64,000 bases of DNA, taken from Legionella nautarum. Its GTDB lineage: Bacteria; Pseudomonadota; Gammaproteobacteria; Legionellales; Legionellaceae. Below the pieces are notes generated by a model, which did not search any database, was not told where the DNA came from, and worked only from the letters and a program-made list of their open reading frames with translations. The DNA is taken from NCBI RefSeq assembly GCF_001467895.1, contig NZ_LNYO01000024.1, forward strand, positions 421,102 to 485,101, read 5' to 3'. Below are positions 35,914-47,891 of the stretch, in pieces (positions within the stretch are counted from its first letter, which is position 1; every line of letters starts with the position of its first letter). Position numbers and translations under genes: made by a program.

Positions 35914-37353
35914 ATGCTTTCTCTGTTTCGTAAACAACCCCGTGCTTTCCATATGATTTTTATGCTCGAGATCTGGGAGCGCTATGGTTACTATACCATG
36001 CAAGGCATTCTTACCTTGTTTTTCATTCGCTATTTAGGCTTTAATGAAACAGATGCTTATTTTACCTTTGGTGCTTTCTCAGCGCTTGTCTATGGGATGA
36101 TCGCCATAGGCGGCTATCTCGGTGATAAAGTATTAGGTACTAAACGCACCATCGTTTTAGGGTTAATTACCCTTGCTCTCGGTTATCTTTCTTTAGCTTT
36201 GGTGGAGAAGCAGCATGTATTTTTAGCTTTAGGCCTTATTTGTGTAGGTAATGGTTTATTCAAAGCCAATCCTTCAAATTTACTTGCTAAATGTTATGAA
36301 AAAGAGGATCCCCGTTTACATGGAGCCTTTACACTTTATTATATGGCAATTAATTTAGGCTCTACCTTTGCCTTAGTGATAGGCCCCACTCTGGCTAGCC
36401 ACTATGGTTATTCTTATGCTTATTTCAGTAGTTTTATTGGCTTATTGCTTGGATTAGCCAATTATTGGTTTCAGCGTCAGCATGTTGCCCAGATTAATAC
36501 ACCCTCAGATAATAAGCGTGTCCCTTACTGGCAATGGGCTCTGGTTATCCTTGGAATAATAGTTATTACTTTGATATCCGCTTATCTCTTACAGCATGTG
36601 ATTCTTGCTAAAAATTTAGTTTGGTTAGTTACTGCTGTTGTTGTGGGAATTTATTTTATTTTTATGCGCCGAGAGCAAAAATCATCTTTTAGACGCATGT
36701 TTGTTGCATTAATTCTGATGCTTGAAGCAATTGTTTTTTTCACCTTATATCAGCAAATGCCCACCTCATTAAATTTATTTGCCGTTCATAACGTCAACCC
36801 TTTTCTTTTAGGGGTTCCTCTTAATCCACAAAGTTTTCAGGCTTTAAATTCAATTTGGATTATCATCATGAGTCCTGTGTTGGCGATCTTGTACAATAAG
36901 CTTGATCGCCAAGGTTATTCTTTTTCTATTCCTTATAAATTTGCTACAGGAATGCTCTGTTGCGGCTTAAGTTTTAGCTTACTGTTCTTTGCTAGATACT
37001 CGCATGACGGTCAGGGTATTGTTTCTTCATGGTGGTTGGTGGCGAGTTATTTTTTTCAGAGTACCGGGGAGTTATTGGTCTCAGCGCTGGGAGTTGCGAT
37101 GGTTGCTCAGTTAGTACCAAGTCAAATTACAGGTTTTGTGATGGGGATGTGGTTCTTAACGTCATCAGTAGCCGGTTTTATTGGCGCGACTGTCGCCAAT
37201 TTTGCTGCTCTTCCTACTAATGTCACCCCGGGCATTGAATCATTGACCATCTATACCCGGGTTTTTGCTTATATTGGCTTAGTCACTCTGGCGATTGGCC
37301 TTTTAATGTGGTTAATTGCGTCTCGATTAAACCGCTCCATTCATGATCTTTAA
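35914..37353 (+). CDS. POT-family proton-coupled di/tripeptide transporter
   Basis: A 479-aa major-facilitator membrane protein of the POT group. The family signature EIWERYGYYTMQ (about 18-29) holds the proton-coupling ExxER motif. GNGLFKANPSNLL and FTLYYMAINLGS are also typical. About 12-14 membrane segments. Legionella live on amino acids and peptides, so peptide uptake fits. AAGGTGAT precedes ATG 35914. Its stop overlaps the convergent gene by 4 bases. Confidence 0.92.
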   Translation: MLSLFRKQPRAFHMIFMLEIWERYGYYTMQGILTLFFIRYLGFNETDAYFTFGAFSALVYGMIAIGGYLGDKVLGTKRTIVLGLITLALGYLSLALVEKQHVFLALGLICVGNGLFKANPSNLLAKCYEKEDPRLHGAFTLYYMAINLGSTFALVIGPTLASHYGYSYAYFSSFIGLLLGLANYWFQRQHVAQINTPSDNKRVPYWQWALVILGIIVITLISAYLLQHVILAKNLVWLVTAVVVGIYFIFMRREQKSSFRRMFVALILMLEAIVFFTLYQQMPTSLNLFAVHNVNPFLLGVPLNPQSFQALNSIWIIIMSPVLAILYNKLDRQGYSFSIPYKFATGMLCCGLSFSLLFFARYSHDGQGIVSSWWLVASYFFQSTGELLVSALGVAMVAQLVPSQITGFVMGMWFLTSSVAGFIGATVANFAALPTNVTPGIESLTIYTRVFAYIGLVTLAIGLLMWLIASRLNRSIHDL

Positions 37354-38117
37354 GAAAAAGTTACTTCTTTTGTCTCATGTAAATACGCTTGAGGCGGGCG
37401 CATTTTCATCAGCACGCGTTTAATTCCTAAACTAATGTTCGCTAAATTAATTGGCAGATAAATCAGTAAGGAAGTGCCGGTAGAGTAGTTCGGATTTAAG
37501 GAAAGATAATAATTGATCAAAGGATCAGCTTCATCTTCTAGGATGGGTGGATTAAGCAAGGGGATTTGATTATGGATCAGCATAGGATGCTTAGCATCCG
37601 TTTCCCAATGATGGAGTCTTTTTAAATGCTCAACCAGCACTAAAACAAATTCAGGAATCGGTGTTTCTTCATTGGGATAGATACCGTTATTCAGTTTTGA
37701 TAAAAATTGGAAGCGGGTTGGTGTGCTGACTAGTGAAAAATAAGCCATATTTTCGTGAGGGCGCTCTAATTTATAGCGTATTGCTTTTGCTAAACAAAAT
37801 CTTGCTGCAGTGAAGCTAAGGTCTATTCTGGGATCATAGTAAGTACCTCCGATATAAGCGGTAAATTCACTGTCTTGTACCTGAAGTGAATGACGGCAAA
37901 TACGTGAAAAACCAACAATTTTATTATTAAGATCATAGAAAACACCCAGTGAACCTGTTGTTTCGGGGCTTAAAATTTGCTCATTGAATTGATGGTGATT
38001 GGCGATGCGATAATGTTTCCTCGTAAATTGCTCAAGATCGAAAGCCAAACTATCAGATAAGGGTAAATAAGTATCAACTTCTATTAATTCTGTCCGTAAC
38101 GCTAAAGAACTACTCAT
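37350..38117 (-). CDS. GNAT-like acyltransferase domain protein of unknown role
   Basis: A 255-aa soluble protein. The central part (GVFYDLNNKIVGFSRICRHSL, then EFTAYIGGTYYDPRIDLSFTAARFCLAKA) follows the beta-beta-helix pattern of GNAT/N-acyl-amino-acid synthase folds, but I cannot point to catalytic residues with certainty. There is a C-terminal hydrophobic patch (GTSLLIYLPINLANISLGI). AAGGGG precedes ATG 38117. It is followed by hda on the same strand. Confidence 0.55.
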   Translation of the reverse strand: MSSSLALRTELIEVDTYLPLSDSLAFDLEQFTRKHYRIANHHQFNEQILSPETTGSLGVFYDLNNKIVGFSRICRHSLQVQDSEFTAYIGGTYYDPRIDLSFTAARFCLAKAIRYKLERPHENMAYFSLVSTPTRFQFLSKLNNGIYPNEETPIPEFVLVLVEHLKRLHHWETDAKHPMLIHNQIPLLNPPILEDEADPLINYYLSLNPNYSTGTSLLIYLPINLANISLGIKRVLMKMRPPQAYLHETKEVTFS

Positions 38118-38174
38118 TTTCCCCTTCCTAGAAAAAAACTAAGTAATTAAGTAGAAAAGAAGATTTGCAAAAAG

Positions 38175-38864
38175 TCAAATCCCTAAAGTTGCTTTAACGA
38201 AAGGAACGGTAATTTTGCGCTGTGCGGCTAAAGATGCTTTATCTAAGGAATCAAGAATATGTTGTAAATCATGCATATTACGCGCACAGCGATTAATTAA
38301 AAATTGTCCGACAGAGGTGGGTAATTCAAAACCACGCTTACTGGCCTGTTGCTGTATCGTTTTAATTTTAAAATCATCATCCAGCTCATTGAGTTGAGCG
38401 ACTATCCCCCAGGCTATGCGGGATTTAAGATCAGCAAGTTGAATATTTAGATTGGAAAGCGATTTTCTGCTGCTCATTAACAGTAGGGTTCTACCATTGT
38501 CTCGTACTCGATTGTAGAGATGAAACAGCGCTTCCTCCCAAATTTTATCGCCAGCGATGGCATCAATATCATCAATTGCGATTAAAGTTTGTTCAGAGAG
38601 ATTATCGAGACTCTCAGGTCCCCATTCTTTAAGGAGAGGTAAAGGTAAATAAATTGAGGTTGCATCAGGCATCGCTTGGCAACAAGCTTGCAACAAATGA
38701 GATTTACCACTGCCGACCTGGCCCCAAAGATAGAGTTGTCGCTCACCCGTCCCTGCTAGGCAGTTCTTTATTTGCTGCTCTAATAGTTGATTAGAACCCC
38801 AACAAAAATCAGTCAAGGTTGCTTCATTATTAAGCTGAATTGCTAAAGCCAACTGACGATTCAT
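38175..38864 (-). CDS. hda: DnaA-homologue regulatory protein Hda
   Basis: A 229-aa protein similar to the AAA+ domain of DnaA, without the DNA-binding domain IV. Walker A is GQVGSGKSHLL and Walker B IAIDDIDAI. Hda with the sliding clamp stimulates DnaA-ATP hydrolysis and prevents re-initiation. The N-terminal QLALAIQLNNEATLTDFCWG contains the clamp-binding-type QL-x-LAIQL segment. Its start overlaps the preceding phosphatidyltransferase-family gene by 4 bases. Confidence 0.92.
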   Translation of the reverse strand: MNRQLALAIQLNNEATLTDFCWGSNQLLEQQIKNCLAGTGERQLYLWGQVGSGKSHLLQACCQAMPDATSIYLPLPLLKEWGPESLDNLSEQTLIAIDDIDAIAGDKIWEEALFHLYNRVRDNGRTLLLMSSRKSLSNLNIQLADLKSRIAWGIVAQLNELDDDFKIKTIQQQASKRGFELPTSVGQFLINRCARNMHDLQHILDSLDKASLAAQRKITVPFVKATLGI

Positions 38865-39421
38865 TTTGCTAAATGATCAATGGAGTACGCTTTTCTACCC
38901 CAAGTACAAACATAATCAATGTAGGATGCAGAGGTTGTAATCGCTGTAATTAACATAAGCGTATTAATGACATAAGAAGGGAAGGCAAAAAAAGCTAACT
39001 CAAAAAGGCAGAAGGTGACGAGAGCTAATTGCAAGGTTGTATTAATTTTACTTAACAAAGTGGGTTCAAAATCGAGCTTACGCTGCACGAACCAAAACCA
39101 AGCCATTACACCTATAGAAATAGTTAAATCACGCATAAAAACGAGAATAACTAACCACCAGGGTAATTCGCCAAGTAAGGCTAAGGAAATAAAGCTCGAA
39201 GCGACTAACAGTTTATCTGCCAAAGGATCGATAAAAGAGCCCAACGGACTTTGCCAATGGAAATATCGGGCTAGCCAACCATCCAATCCATCAGTAAGTC
39301 CTGCTAGCATAAACATGTAAAAAGCGTTGACGTATTCGTGCCTGTAAAGAAACACCAGAAAAGGTGCTATCAATACTAGCCGAAATAAAGTAAGCGCATT
39401 AGGTATATGTTTCAATATCAT
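38861..39421 (-). CDS. CDP-alcohol phosphatidyltransferase family protein
   Basis: A 186-aa inner-membrane enzyme with the family signature DG-x2-AR-x8-G-x3-D-x3-D, read here as DGLDGWLARYF and then GSFIDPLADK. Members make phosphatidylglycerophosphate, cardiolipin or phosphatidylcholine. With hda next to it, the arrangement resembles the pgsA-like gene beside hda in other gammaproteobacteria. The acceptor alcohol is not determined. Confidence 0.88.
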   Translation of the reverse strand: MILKHIPNALTLFRLVLIAPFLVFLYRHEYVNAFYMFMLAGLTDGLDGWLARYFHWQSPLGSFIDPLADKLLVASSFISLALLGELPWWLVILVFMRDLTISIGVMAWFWFVQRKLDFEPTLLSKINTTLQLALVTFCLFELAFFAFPSYVINTLMLITAITTSASYIDYVCTWGRKAYSIDHLAK

Positions 39422-39562
39422 AGGTAAACGACTTTTAATACGCTAATCGCTTTGGGGCAATAATGTATAGTGTTGCACCATTAGCATTTAAGCTTTAGTG
39501 AGACAGTCCTTAAAGTGTATACAATCCTGGCGTCACTGTCACGCTCTGAACAAAATCGGAGC

Positions 39563-41260
39563 TCAGTAATCTAAAAAATTAGGCACTAATTGATGAATTT
39601 TCTGTTGTTTCCTTTGCAGTTTCATCGATAAGAAACAAATATGCTCCCTAGGTGCTGACATAAGCTGTTCGTATTGGAATGCGGATACTTCAGCAGGAAT
39701 GCCTCGAGTCAGACGCGCAAAGTTACTTTTAATAGTACAAGCAACAACTTGCCATAATTTGAGCGGTTCTAAGCCATAAGATCGACTCAAACAGTTTATC
39801 CAAAGGCTCAAGTTATTTTGGAGATTGGTTTGTATAAATTGCTGGCAGACTTCTTTGAGAGTACTTGTTGTCATGGAAGAAAGGGCGCCCAGTCTCTGTT
39901 GCTGGTAGATTGGTTGCTGGCAAATAGCTAACTGATTAAACCCGCGAAATACTATGGCCTGTGGTTGATTCTCATGAATTAAAATAAGGGTTGTTTGCCA
40001 ATCGCCAGCCAAGGCTAGACCATACTGCAATAAAAGATGAAGTTGGCCTTCCAAGAGTTTTTGGCAATATTGCTGAAAATAAGATAAAGGACAGAGGTTA
40101 CTGGCCGCGATAATTTCAAGCAGCAAAGGGGCCTCAGAACTTGGTGAATCAGCAAATAAAGCGGCCAGAGGAACTAGGCGCTGCCCTTCTTGTATCTTCT
40201 GGTTGGGATTTTCACTTAGGGCAACAGCCAATTGTTTCTGCTGATAACTCGGTATTGCATTACCATCGACTGTTAATTCCGCGAGTTTCTCCACAATCAA
40301 TAAACTCTTCTGATAATGCTGGTGTTTTTCCAGTAACTGATTTAATTCTTTAGAATAATTAGCCATCGATGCAATTGGCTGGCAACCATCCAGATCTAAA
40401 CTGAGATTGAGATAAGAAGCGTTTTTAGCTTGCGGCATCATCGAAGAGATAGCTAAGGACGGCTTCACTGATTGATGATGGGGGAGCAAAATTAATTGTT
40501 TATTATCAAGCAGTGAAGCAAAAGAATGTTGTAATTGATTACGCCATTGCCAAGGGTGAACAGGTAAAGGGTAAAAATTGTCAGGATTTTGCTGTTTAAA
40601 TCTCAATTTTTCTTGCCAAAGTTTGTACTCTTCAGAAAATTGCCGTTTTATTAACTCTTGATAACCCAGTTTCCCAGCGTCAGTATTTGCTGCTGCTTTA
40701 TCGATAGCACACCAATGTAAACTCAGTTGAGCATTGAATTCCGGTGAATATTGTAAGACTTCTCGACGACTAAACCCCAGTTTTGCTTTTAAACCTGGAT
40801 AATAAGTAAAGCCAATACAACCCCATTGCTCTAAAAGCTCAAAGGCTTCATGGGCATTATTGTCTTTGCAGAGCCACTCCCAAAAATTACGCTCAGTACC
40901 TATTTGACGCTTCAACTCCCTTTGCCAGCGCTGCCGATATACTTGAGCCATTGCCTCATTTGCAATGGCTGCTTCTATTTCCTCATGCAAAACTTGCCAA
41001 TTAAAAAATAAGGAAGCCGGATTTTCCTGTTTAAGTTGTTTTTGCAATTGGGCAAGAAAATCATAGACATGATGGCTAGGTAGGAGCACATCAGATAAAC
41101 CTTCAATCACAGCAATTTGCCGCAATTGCTGTAAACATTGACGATGCGCTGTACTGATAAAACTATCGATGGAGTGTTGAGGAAGGCCAATCCCTAATTC
41201 GAATAATAGAAATCGCAATTGATGATTCAAACCCTGGAAACCACCATAAGCTAAAGCCAT
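39563..41260 (-). CDS. frgA: IucA/IucC-family siderophore synthetase, FrgA-like
   Basis: A 565-aa NIS-synthetase family protein. FrgA of L. pneumophila is a Fur-repressed aerobactin-synthetase homologue needed for full intracellular growth. Recognisable parts are PLPVHPWQW (231-239) and the C-terminal ferric-reductase-like IucA/C pattern. The normal HP-x-HP-x2-K-x-R-x-GF segment is degenerate here (GCIGFTYYPGLKAKLGF, 147-163): the histidines are gone and only the Lys-x-GF part remains. That is notable for an ATP-binding motif. GGAG precedes ATG 41260 and a Fur-covered promoter lies directly upstream. Symbol chosen from family, Fur box and neighbourhood. Confidence 0.77.
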   Translation of the reverse strand: MALAYGGFQGLNHQLRFLLFELGIGLPQHSIDSFISTAHRQCLQQLRQIAVIEGLSDVLLPSHHVYDFLAQLQKQLKQENPASLFFNWQVLHEEIEAAIANEAMAQVYRQRWQRELKRQIGTERNFWEWLCKDNNAHEAFELLEQWGCIGFTYYPGLKAKLGFSRREVLQYSPEFNAQLSLHWCAIDKAAANTDAGKLGYQELIKRQFSEEYKLWQEKLRFKQQNPDNFYPLPVHPWQWRNQLQHSFASLLDNKQLILLPHHQSVKPSLAISSMMPQAKNASYLNLSLDLDGCQPIASMANYSKELNQLLEKHQHYQKSLLIVEKLAELTVDGNAIPSYQQKQLAVALSENPNQKIQEGQRLVPLAALFADSPSSEAPLLLEIIAASNLCPLSYFQQYCQKLLEGQLHLLLQYGLALAGDWQTTLILIHENQPQAIVFRGFNQLAICQQPIYQQQRLGALSSMTTSTLKEVCQQFIQTNLQNNLSLWINCLSRSYGLEPLKLWQVVACTIKSNFARLTRGIPAEVSAFQYEQLMSAPREHICFLSMKLQRKQQKIHQLVPNFLDY

Positions 41261-41291
41261 ATTTTACTCCAAAAGATAGATATAGGATTAA

Positions 41292-41320
41292 ATATAAATG
41301 ATAATCATTATCATTTGCAA
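41292..41320 (-). promoter_or_regulatory. frgA promoter with Fur box in the spacer
   Basis: Minus-strand -35 TTGCAA (41320-41315), 17-base spacer, -10 TTATAT (41297-41292). The Fur box AATGATAATCATTATCATT (41297-41315) fills the spacer, a perfect odd-length palindrome. Iron-loaded Fur would exclude RNA polymerase. Confidence 0.85.
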
Positions 41321-41402
41321 GCTGCAATAACCTCTCAACCTGGTATATTTGCTTGTAATGATGTGGACCCAAGATCGCAACCACACCCCCATAGCCCATA
41401 AA

Positions 41403-41506
41403 CAAGGCCTGTCTACCCGCAGGCTTTTGAAGCACAAGGAGGTGCTTTAAGAGTGCTATGGATGGTTGATGCCTGCTTACAAAAGCCTGCGGGTAGACAG
41501 GCCTTG
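41403..41506. repeat. 104-bp unit bounded by 27-bp perfect inverted repeats
   Basis: Positions 41403-41429 and 41480-41506 are exact reverse complements over 27 bases (inner end GCAGGCTTTTG). They sit 50 bases apart between yhbY and frgA. The unit could be a strong hairpin, a small mobile repeat or a terminator of yhbY. No coding frame inside is credible. Confidence 0.65.
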
Positions 41507-41603
41507 CGTCCGCAGGGAACTAGAGGAGGCTGTAGATCAGCTGACAGGTACAAGGAACAAACGAGTTTTCTCTAGCCTAACCAAATTGAAGAGCGGCAAA
41601 GAA

Positions 41604-41876
41604 CTAACTATTCTCTTCATTTTTGCGGTAAATAATTGCCGTATTGCCAATGAGTTGAACCAATTCAGCCTGCAATTGGGTACAAAGTTCTGTAGCCATA
41701 TGCTGCCTATCCTCTTTTTCAGCCCCATTAATTTTGACCTTAATAAGCTCATGGGCGATTAAGGCAACATTGGTTTCTTCAATAACAGCCTCGGTGAGAC
41801 CTTTGGCGCCTATTAGAACGACTGGTTTTAAATGATGTGCTTTAGCTTTTAAAGCTTGCTTAAATGCTGTATTCAT
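41604..41876 (-). CDS. yhbY: YhbY-type CRM-domain RNA-binding protein
   Basis: A 90-aa protein consisting of one CRM domain ([41 protein letters not shown]). YhbY binds 50S ribosomal precursors. It is divergent from rlmE, the usual arrangement in gammaproteobacteria. Confidence 0.92.
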   Translation of the reverse strand: MNTAFKQALKAKAHHLKPVVLIGAKGLTEAVIEETNVALIAHELIKVKINGAEKEDRQHMATELCTQLQAELVQLIGNTAIIYRKNEENS

Positions 41877-41976
41877 GTGGGCTAATTGTATAAATGGCGG
41901 ATTATTGCACGTTTTTCTGGGAAAAGGTAGTAAAATTAAGTATCATGCACTATTTCTTATCTGTATAATAACCGTT

Positions 41977-42597
41977 ATGCCTCGCTCTAAAAGTAGTAAA
42001 CGCTGGTTACACGAACATTTTGATGATATCTATGTTAAAAAAGCTCAGGCTGAAGGCTATCGTAGTCGCGCTGTGTACAAGCTAAAAGAAGTCGATGAGA
42101 AAGAGCGTTTGCTAAAACCTGGTATGACAGTGGTCGATTTGGGGGCTGCTCCAGGAGGATGGACGCAGTACATTGCAGAAAAACTAGATGGTCGTGGTAT
42201 CATTATTGCATTGGATATACTGCCCATGGATGCTGTACCCGGGGTTAGCTTTATCCAAGGTGATTTTCGGGAGGATTCGGTCCTCCAAGAATTAATAAAT
42301 TTAGAACCAGAACACGGAGTAGACTTGCTTTTATCAGATATGGCCCCAAATATGAGTGGTACTGCTGCAGTTGATATTCCAAGGGCTATGTATTTAGCAG
42401 AGTTGGCTTTCGATTTTGGTAATAAAATGCTAAAACCAGGGGGAGCCATGCTTATGAAGGTTTTTCACGGAGCTGGATTTGACGAACTCATTAAACAAGC
42501 GCGTTCTCAGTTTAAGCAGGTCGTTATTCGTAAGCCTTTAGCCTCACGTTCTCGCTCACGCGAAACCTATTTGCTGGCTAAGGGCTATAATTTATAG
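41977..42597 (+). CDS. rlmE: 23S rRNA 2'-O-ribose methyltransferase (RlmE/FtsJ)
   Basis: A 206-aa SAM-dependent enzyme that methylates U2552 in 23S rRNA. ATG 41977 ([17 protein letters not shown]) matches the family N-terminus; the open frame upstream to 41875 is spurious. SAM motif [14 protein letters not shown] and catalytic-region [23 protein letters not shown] are clear. It heads rlmE-ftsH. Confidence 0.95.
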   Translation: MPRSKSSKRWLHEHFDDIYVKKAQAEGYRSRAVYKLKEVDEKERLLKPGMTVVDLGAAPGGWTQYIAEKLDGRGIIIALDILPMDAVPGVSFIQGDFREDSVLQELINLEPEHGVDLLLSDMAPNMSGTAAVDIPRAMYLAELAFDFGNKMLKPGGAMLMKVFHGAGFDELIKQARSQFKQVVIRKPLASRSRSRETYLLAKGYNL

Positions 42598-42649
42598 TAA
42601 CTTTATCGTTCTAACGTCGTAGAAATACGTCACAATTGAGGTCAATGCT

Positions 42650-44575
<1,926 letters not shown>

Positions 44576-44596
44576 AACTCTGATTTTTAATTATTA

Positions 44597-44631
44597 CCAT
44601 CAAGTTTCTAAAACAAACTTGATGGTTTTTT
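44597..44631 (+). terminator. Rho-independent terminator after ftsH
   Basis: A perfect 11-bp stem, CCATCAAGTTT/AAACTTGATGG with a 7-base loop, is followed at once by TTTTTT. It is a textbook intrinsic terminator between ftsH and folP. Confidence 0.9.
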
Positions 44632-44646
44632 GTTGTCGAGAAATCC

Positions 44647-45534
44647 GTGAATACAGCGCAATTTAAGCAATGGTGTGAATCCTATAGTTCATTTGCCTTA
44701 ACTAATAAACTACAAAAGCCTCTTATTATGGGGGTGCTTAATGTTACCCCTGATTCATTTTCTGATGGGGGACTGTATTTTCAACCAGAAAATGCCCTAG
44801 AACGAGCACTGCAAATGATTGGCGAAGGGGCTGACCTCATTGATATTGGCGGAGAATCCACAAGACCAGGAGCTCAGGCGATAAGTTGCGACGAAGAATT
44901 GTCTAGAGTAATTCCTGTCATTCAGCAGATACGTAAAAGAAGTGACATTTGTATATCAATTGATACAAAAAAGGCACAAGTAATGCATGAAGCTATTCAT
45001 GCAGGCGCGTCTGTAATTAATGATATATCGGGGTTTCAGTCTGATCGGTCATTAGCGATGGCGGTTGAGTTGGATGTGCCTCTTTGTTTAATGCATATGC
45101 AAGGAGCTCCGCAGGATATGCAAAATAATCCTCAATATACACAAGACGTCGTGGATGAAATTAATCTATTTTTTCAGCAGCGCATAGAAACATGCTTAGC
45201 TGCTGGGATAAAGCGTAAAAATCTCATACTTGATCCAGGTTTTGGGTTTGGAAAAACGCCTCAGCATAATATGCGCATAATTAACCAAATGACGAAATTT
45301 CAGCAGCATAAGTTGCCGATAATGATTGGTGTTTCACGTAAAAGTACTCTTGGAGTAATTCTAAATAGCTCTGTCGAGAAGCGGTTAGCCGGAGGTCTGG
45401 CTATTGCCGTGTATAGTGCACTACATGGAGTCGCAATGATTAGAACCCATGATATTGCTGAGACTAATCAGGCGCTTACCATGGTGCAGGCTATCAATGA
45501 GGCGAGTGAAAATAATAAGACGAGGGCAATATAA
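44647..45534 (+). CDS. folP: Dihydropteroate synthase
   Basis: A 295-aa folate-pathway enzyme and sulfonamide target. It shows [60 protein letters not shown] and GVSRKSTLG, the full set of pterin and phosphate loops. The start is GTG 44647, right after the ftsH terminator. Its stop and the glmM start share TAATG, so the two are coupled. Confidence 0.95.
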   Translation: MNTAQFKQWCESYSSFALTNKLQKPLIMGVLNVTPDSFSDGGLYFQPENALERALQMIGEGADLIDIGGESTRPGAQAISCDEELSRVIPVIQQIRKRSDICISIDTKKAQVMHEAIHAGASVINDISGFQSDRSLAMAVELDVPLCLMHMQGAPQDMQNNPQYTQDVVDEINLFFQQRIETCLAAGIKRKNLILDPGFGFGKTPQHNMRIINQMTKFQQHKLPIMIGVSRKSTLGVILNSSVEKRLAGGLAIAVYSALHGVAMIRTHDIAETNQALTMVQAINEASENNKTRAI

Positions 45535-46880
45535 TGAGTCAGAGAAAATATTTTGGTACAGACGGAATCCGAGGTCGAGTCGGTTTATCGAATATTAATC
45601 CTGAATTCGTTTTAAAACTTGGATGGGCTGTCGGTCGAGTCCTTGCTAATGGCCATCGGAAAAAAATTATTATTGGTAAAGATACACGAGTATCTGGTTA
45701 TATGTTGGAGTCCGCATTGGAGGCAGGGCTTTCTGCTGCAGGTATTGATGTTAGTTTGTTAGGTCCAATGCCTACACCGGCCATTGCCTATCTGACACAA
45801 ACACTTCGTGCCAATGCAGGGATTGTTATCTCTGCTTCTCATAATCTATTCGAAGATAATGGAATAAAATTTTTCTCAGCGGAAGGAACAAAATTGCCCG
45901 ATACGATGGAGCATGCGATAGAAGAAGAAATTGAAAAGCCCTTACAAACAGTGACCTCTGCTAAATTAGGGAAAACAACTCGTATTAAAGATGCTCCCGG
46001 TCGTTATATTGAATTTTGTAAATCAACAATCGCTTCATTAACACGTTTGTCAGGTTTAAAAATTGTCGTGGATTGCGCAAATGGTGCAACTTATCACATT
46101 GCACCTAATGTATTTAGTGAGTTGGGTGCCGAAGTGATCAGCATGGGTAATATGCCTGATGGGTTTAATATCAATGAGAAATGTGGTTCTACATCTCCGG
46201 AATCTATGCGTCAACTTGTTTTACAAACCCAAGCGGATATTGGAGTTGCCCTCGATGGTGATGGCGATCGAGTGATCTTAGTCGATGCGGAGGGTCGTCT
46301 GGTTGATGGCGACCAAATTCTTTATATTATTGCGAAAGATCGCCACCAGCGAGAACATTTGCATGGTGGTGTTGTAGGAACTTTAATGAGTAATTTTGGA
46401 TTAGAAAAAGCAATCAAAGAGCTCGGGGTTCAGTTTTTGCGCACAAAAGTGGGCGATCGCTATGTTCTAGAAACCTTAAAAGAACGGGATTGGAAAATTG
46501 GCGGAGAACCTTCCGGTCATATCGTCTGCCTTGATAAAACAACAACTGGGGACGGCATTATTGCTGCTTTACAAGTACTTTCATGCATGGTTAAACAAGA
46601 AAAATCGTTAGCAGAATTATGTGAAGGGATACACTTATTGCCTCAAACTTTAATTAATATCAAAACAGAAAATGCACATCTATTGGCAACCAACCCTAAA
46701 GTGATAGAAATGGTTGATATTCTGTCAAATCAATTGGAGGGAGAGGGGCGTGTTTTATTGCGTCCTTCAGGTACTGAACCATTATTGAGAGTGATGGTTG
46801 AAGGGCAAAATAGTAAAGAGGTACAATCTCACGCAGAGCGCTTGAGTAATGAGATTATTCATTTTGAGAAAAGCATTTAA
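45534..46880 (+). CDS. glmM: Phosphoglucosamine mutase
   Basis: A 448-aa enzyme that converts glucosamine-6-P to glucosamine-1-P for peptidoglycan and LPS. The phospho-serine lies in [12 protein letters not shown] (S102), the metal loop is DGDGDR, and sugar binding is at GEPSGH; the C-terminal phosphate loop is [12 protein letters not shown]. The start overlaps the folP stop. Confidence 0.96.
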   Translation: MSQRKYFGTDGIRGRVGLSNINPEFVLKLGWAVGRVLANGHRKKIIIGKDTRVSGYMLESALEAGLSAAGIDVSLLGPMPTPAIAYLTQTLRANAGIVISASHNLFEDNGIKFFSAEGTKLPDTMEHAIEEEIEKPLQTVTSAKLGKTTRIKDAPGRYIEFCKSTIASLTRLSGLKIVVDCANGATYHIAPNVFSELGAEVISMGNMPDGFNINEKCGSTSPESMRQLVLQTQADIGVALDGDGDRVILVDAEGRLVDGDQILYIIAKDRHQREHLHGGVVGTLMSNFGLEKAIKELGVQFLRTKVGDRYVLETLKERDWKIGGEPSGHIVCLDKTTTGDGIIAALQVLSCMVKQEKSLAELCEGIHLLPQTLINIKTENAHLLATNPKVIEMVDILSNQLEGEGRVLLRPSGTEPLLRVMVEGQNSKEVQSHAERLSNEIIHFEKSI

Positions 46881-47141
46881 CTCAAAACATAAACAGGAAA
46901 ATGGCCTAATTAAGATCAGTTCGTTTTGATAAAGCGCGACTGGTCTTTGTCATTGATAAAAAACCTACTGAAGGCTAGGATTTGCTACAACTTTGCTGTA
47001 TAGTCCCGCCCGATTATAGCCATAGGGAAACTCATTGGAGTGAAATGTTGGGCCAAGACCCAACCTGTAATCCAGCGGCTACAGAGTTGAATGACAAAAA
47101 GCATTTAACTTGATAGCTGTGGGCTCAAATCTGGGGGTAGA
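46881..47141 (+). other. Long leader region upstream of tpiA
   Basis: 260 bases without a credible gene. A -10-like TATAGT (46999-47004) is followed by a GC-rich CCCGCCCG stretch, and then ~130 bases that include the hairpin GTTGGG-CCAAGA-CCCAAC (47047-47064). The -35 is poor. It may be a structured 5' leader of tpiA-secG. Confidence 0.35.
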
Positions 47142-47891
47142 ATGAGGCAAAAAATTGTAGCAGGTAATTGGAAAATGAATGGCCGTATCGAACAGGTCTG
47201 TTCTTTATTACAGCAGCTACGGAGCTTATTGAACCAGCAAACAGCTGCCGATTGTGTGGTAATCCCACCGGCAATTTATATTCCCATGGTTAAAGAATAT
47301 TTATGTGAAAGCTCGATTAAATGGGGGGCGCAAAATGTCTACCCCCAAGATGCTGGCGCGTTTACAGGAGAGTTATCAGCCCCCATGCTACGAGATTATG
47401 ATTGCCGCTATGTTTTAGTAGGGCATTCGGAACGTAGACACTTATTTGGCGAGAGTGAAAAATTTGTTGCTGATAAATTCCACCATGTAAAAGAACATGG
47501 TATGATACCGGTTCTTTGTGTGGGCGAAACCCAAGAGGAGCGAGAACAAGAGCTTACAAAGCAGGTTCTTGCTAAACAGTTGCTTGCAGTGACAGAGAGA
47601 GGCAAGCATTGTTTTAAAAACTGTGTAATTGCCTATGAGCCTGTTTGGGCAATTGGAACGGGGCAAACTGCCTCACCTGAACAAGCACAGGAAGTTCATG
47701 CGGCAATTAGAGCGCTAGTAGCTGGCTTTGACCAAGACGATGCGCACCATTTGTCAATTTTATATGGCGGCAGTGTCAATGAAAAAAATGCTGCTTCACT
47801 ATTTGCTATGCCAGATGTAGATGGCGGCTTGGTTGGTGGTGCATCCCTTAATGCACAACAGTTTGTGGAAATCGTAAAATGTATCAATTGA
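47142..47891 (+). CDS. tpiA: Triosephosphate isomerase
   Basis: A 249-aa TIM-barrel glycolytic enzyme. Catalytic residues are K11 (AGNWKMNG), H95 (VGHSERR) and E166 ([11 protein letters not shown]), and the phosphate loop is [14 protein letters not shown] precedes ATG 47142. Its last 13 bases overlap secG. Confidence 0.97.
   Translation: MRQKIVAGNWKMNGRIEQVCSLLQQLRSLLNQQTAADCVVIPPAIYIPMVKEYLCESSIKWGAQNVYPQDAGAFTGELSAPMLRDYDCRYVLVGHSERRHLFGESEKFVADKFHHVKEHGMIPVLCVGETQEEREQELTKQVLAKQLLAVTERGKHCFKNCVIAYEPVWAIGTGQTASPEQAQEVHAAIRALVAGFDQDDAHHLSILYGGSVNEKNAASLFAMPDVDGGLVGGASLNAQQFVEIVKCIN

Noticed and set aside
41537-41762. Short frames on both strands next to yhbY
   Set aside because: They overlap yhbY in other frames and have no homology-like features.
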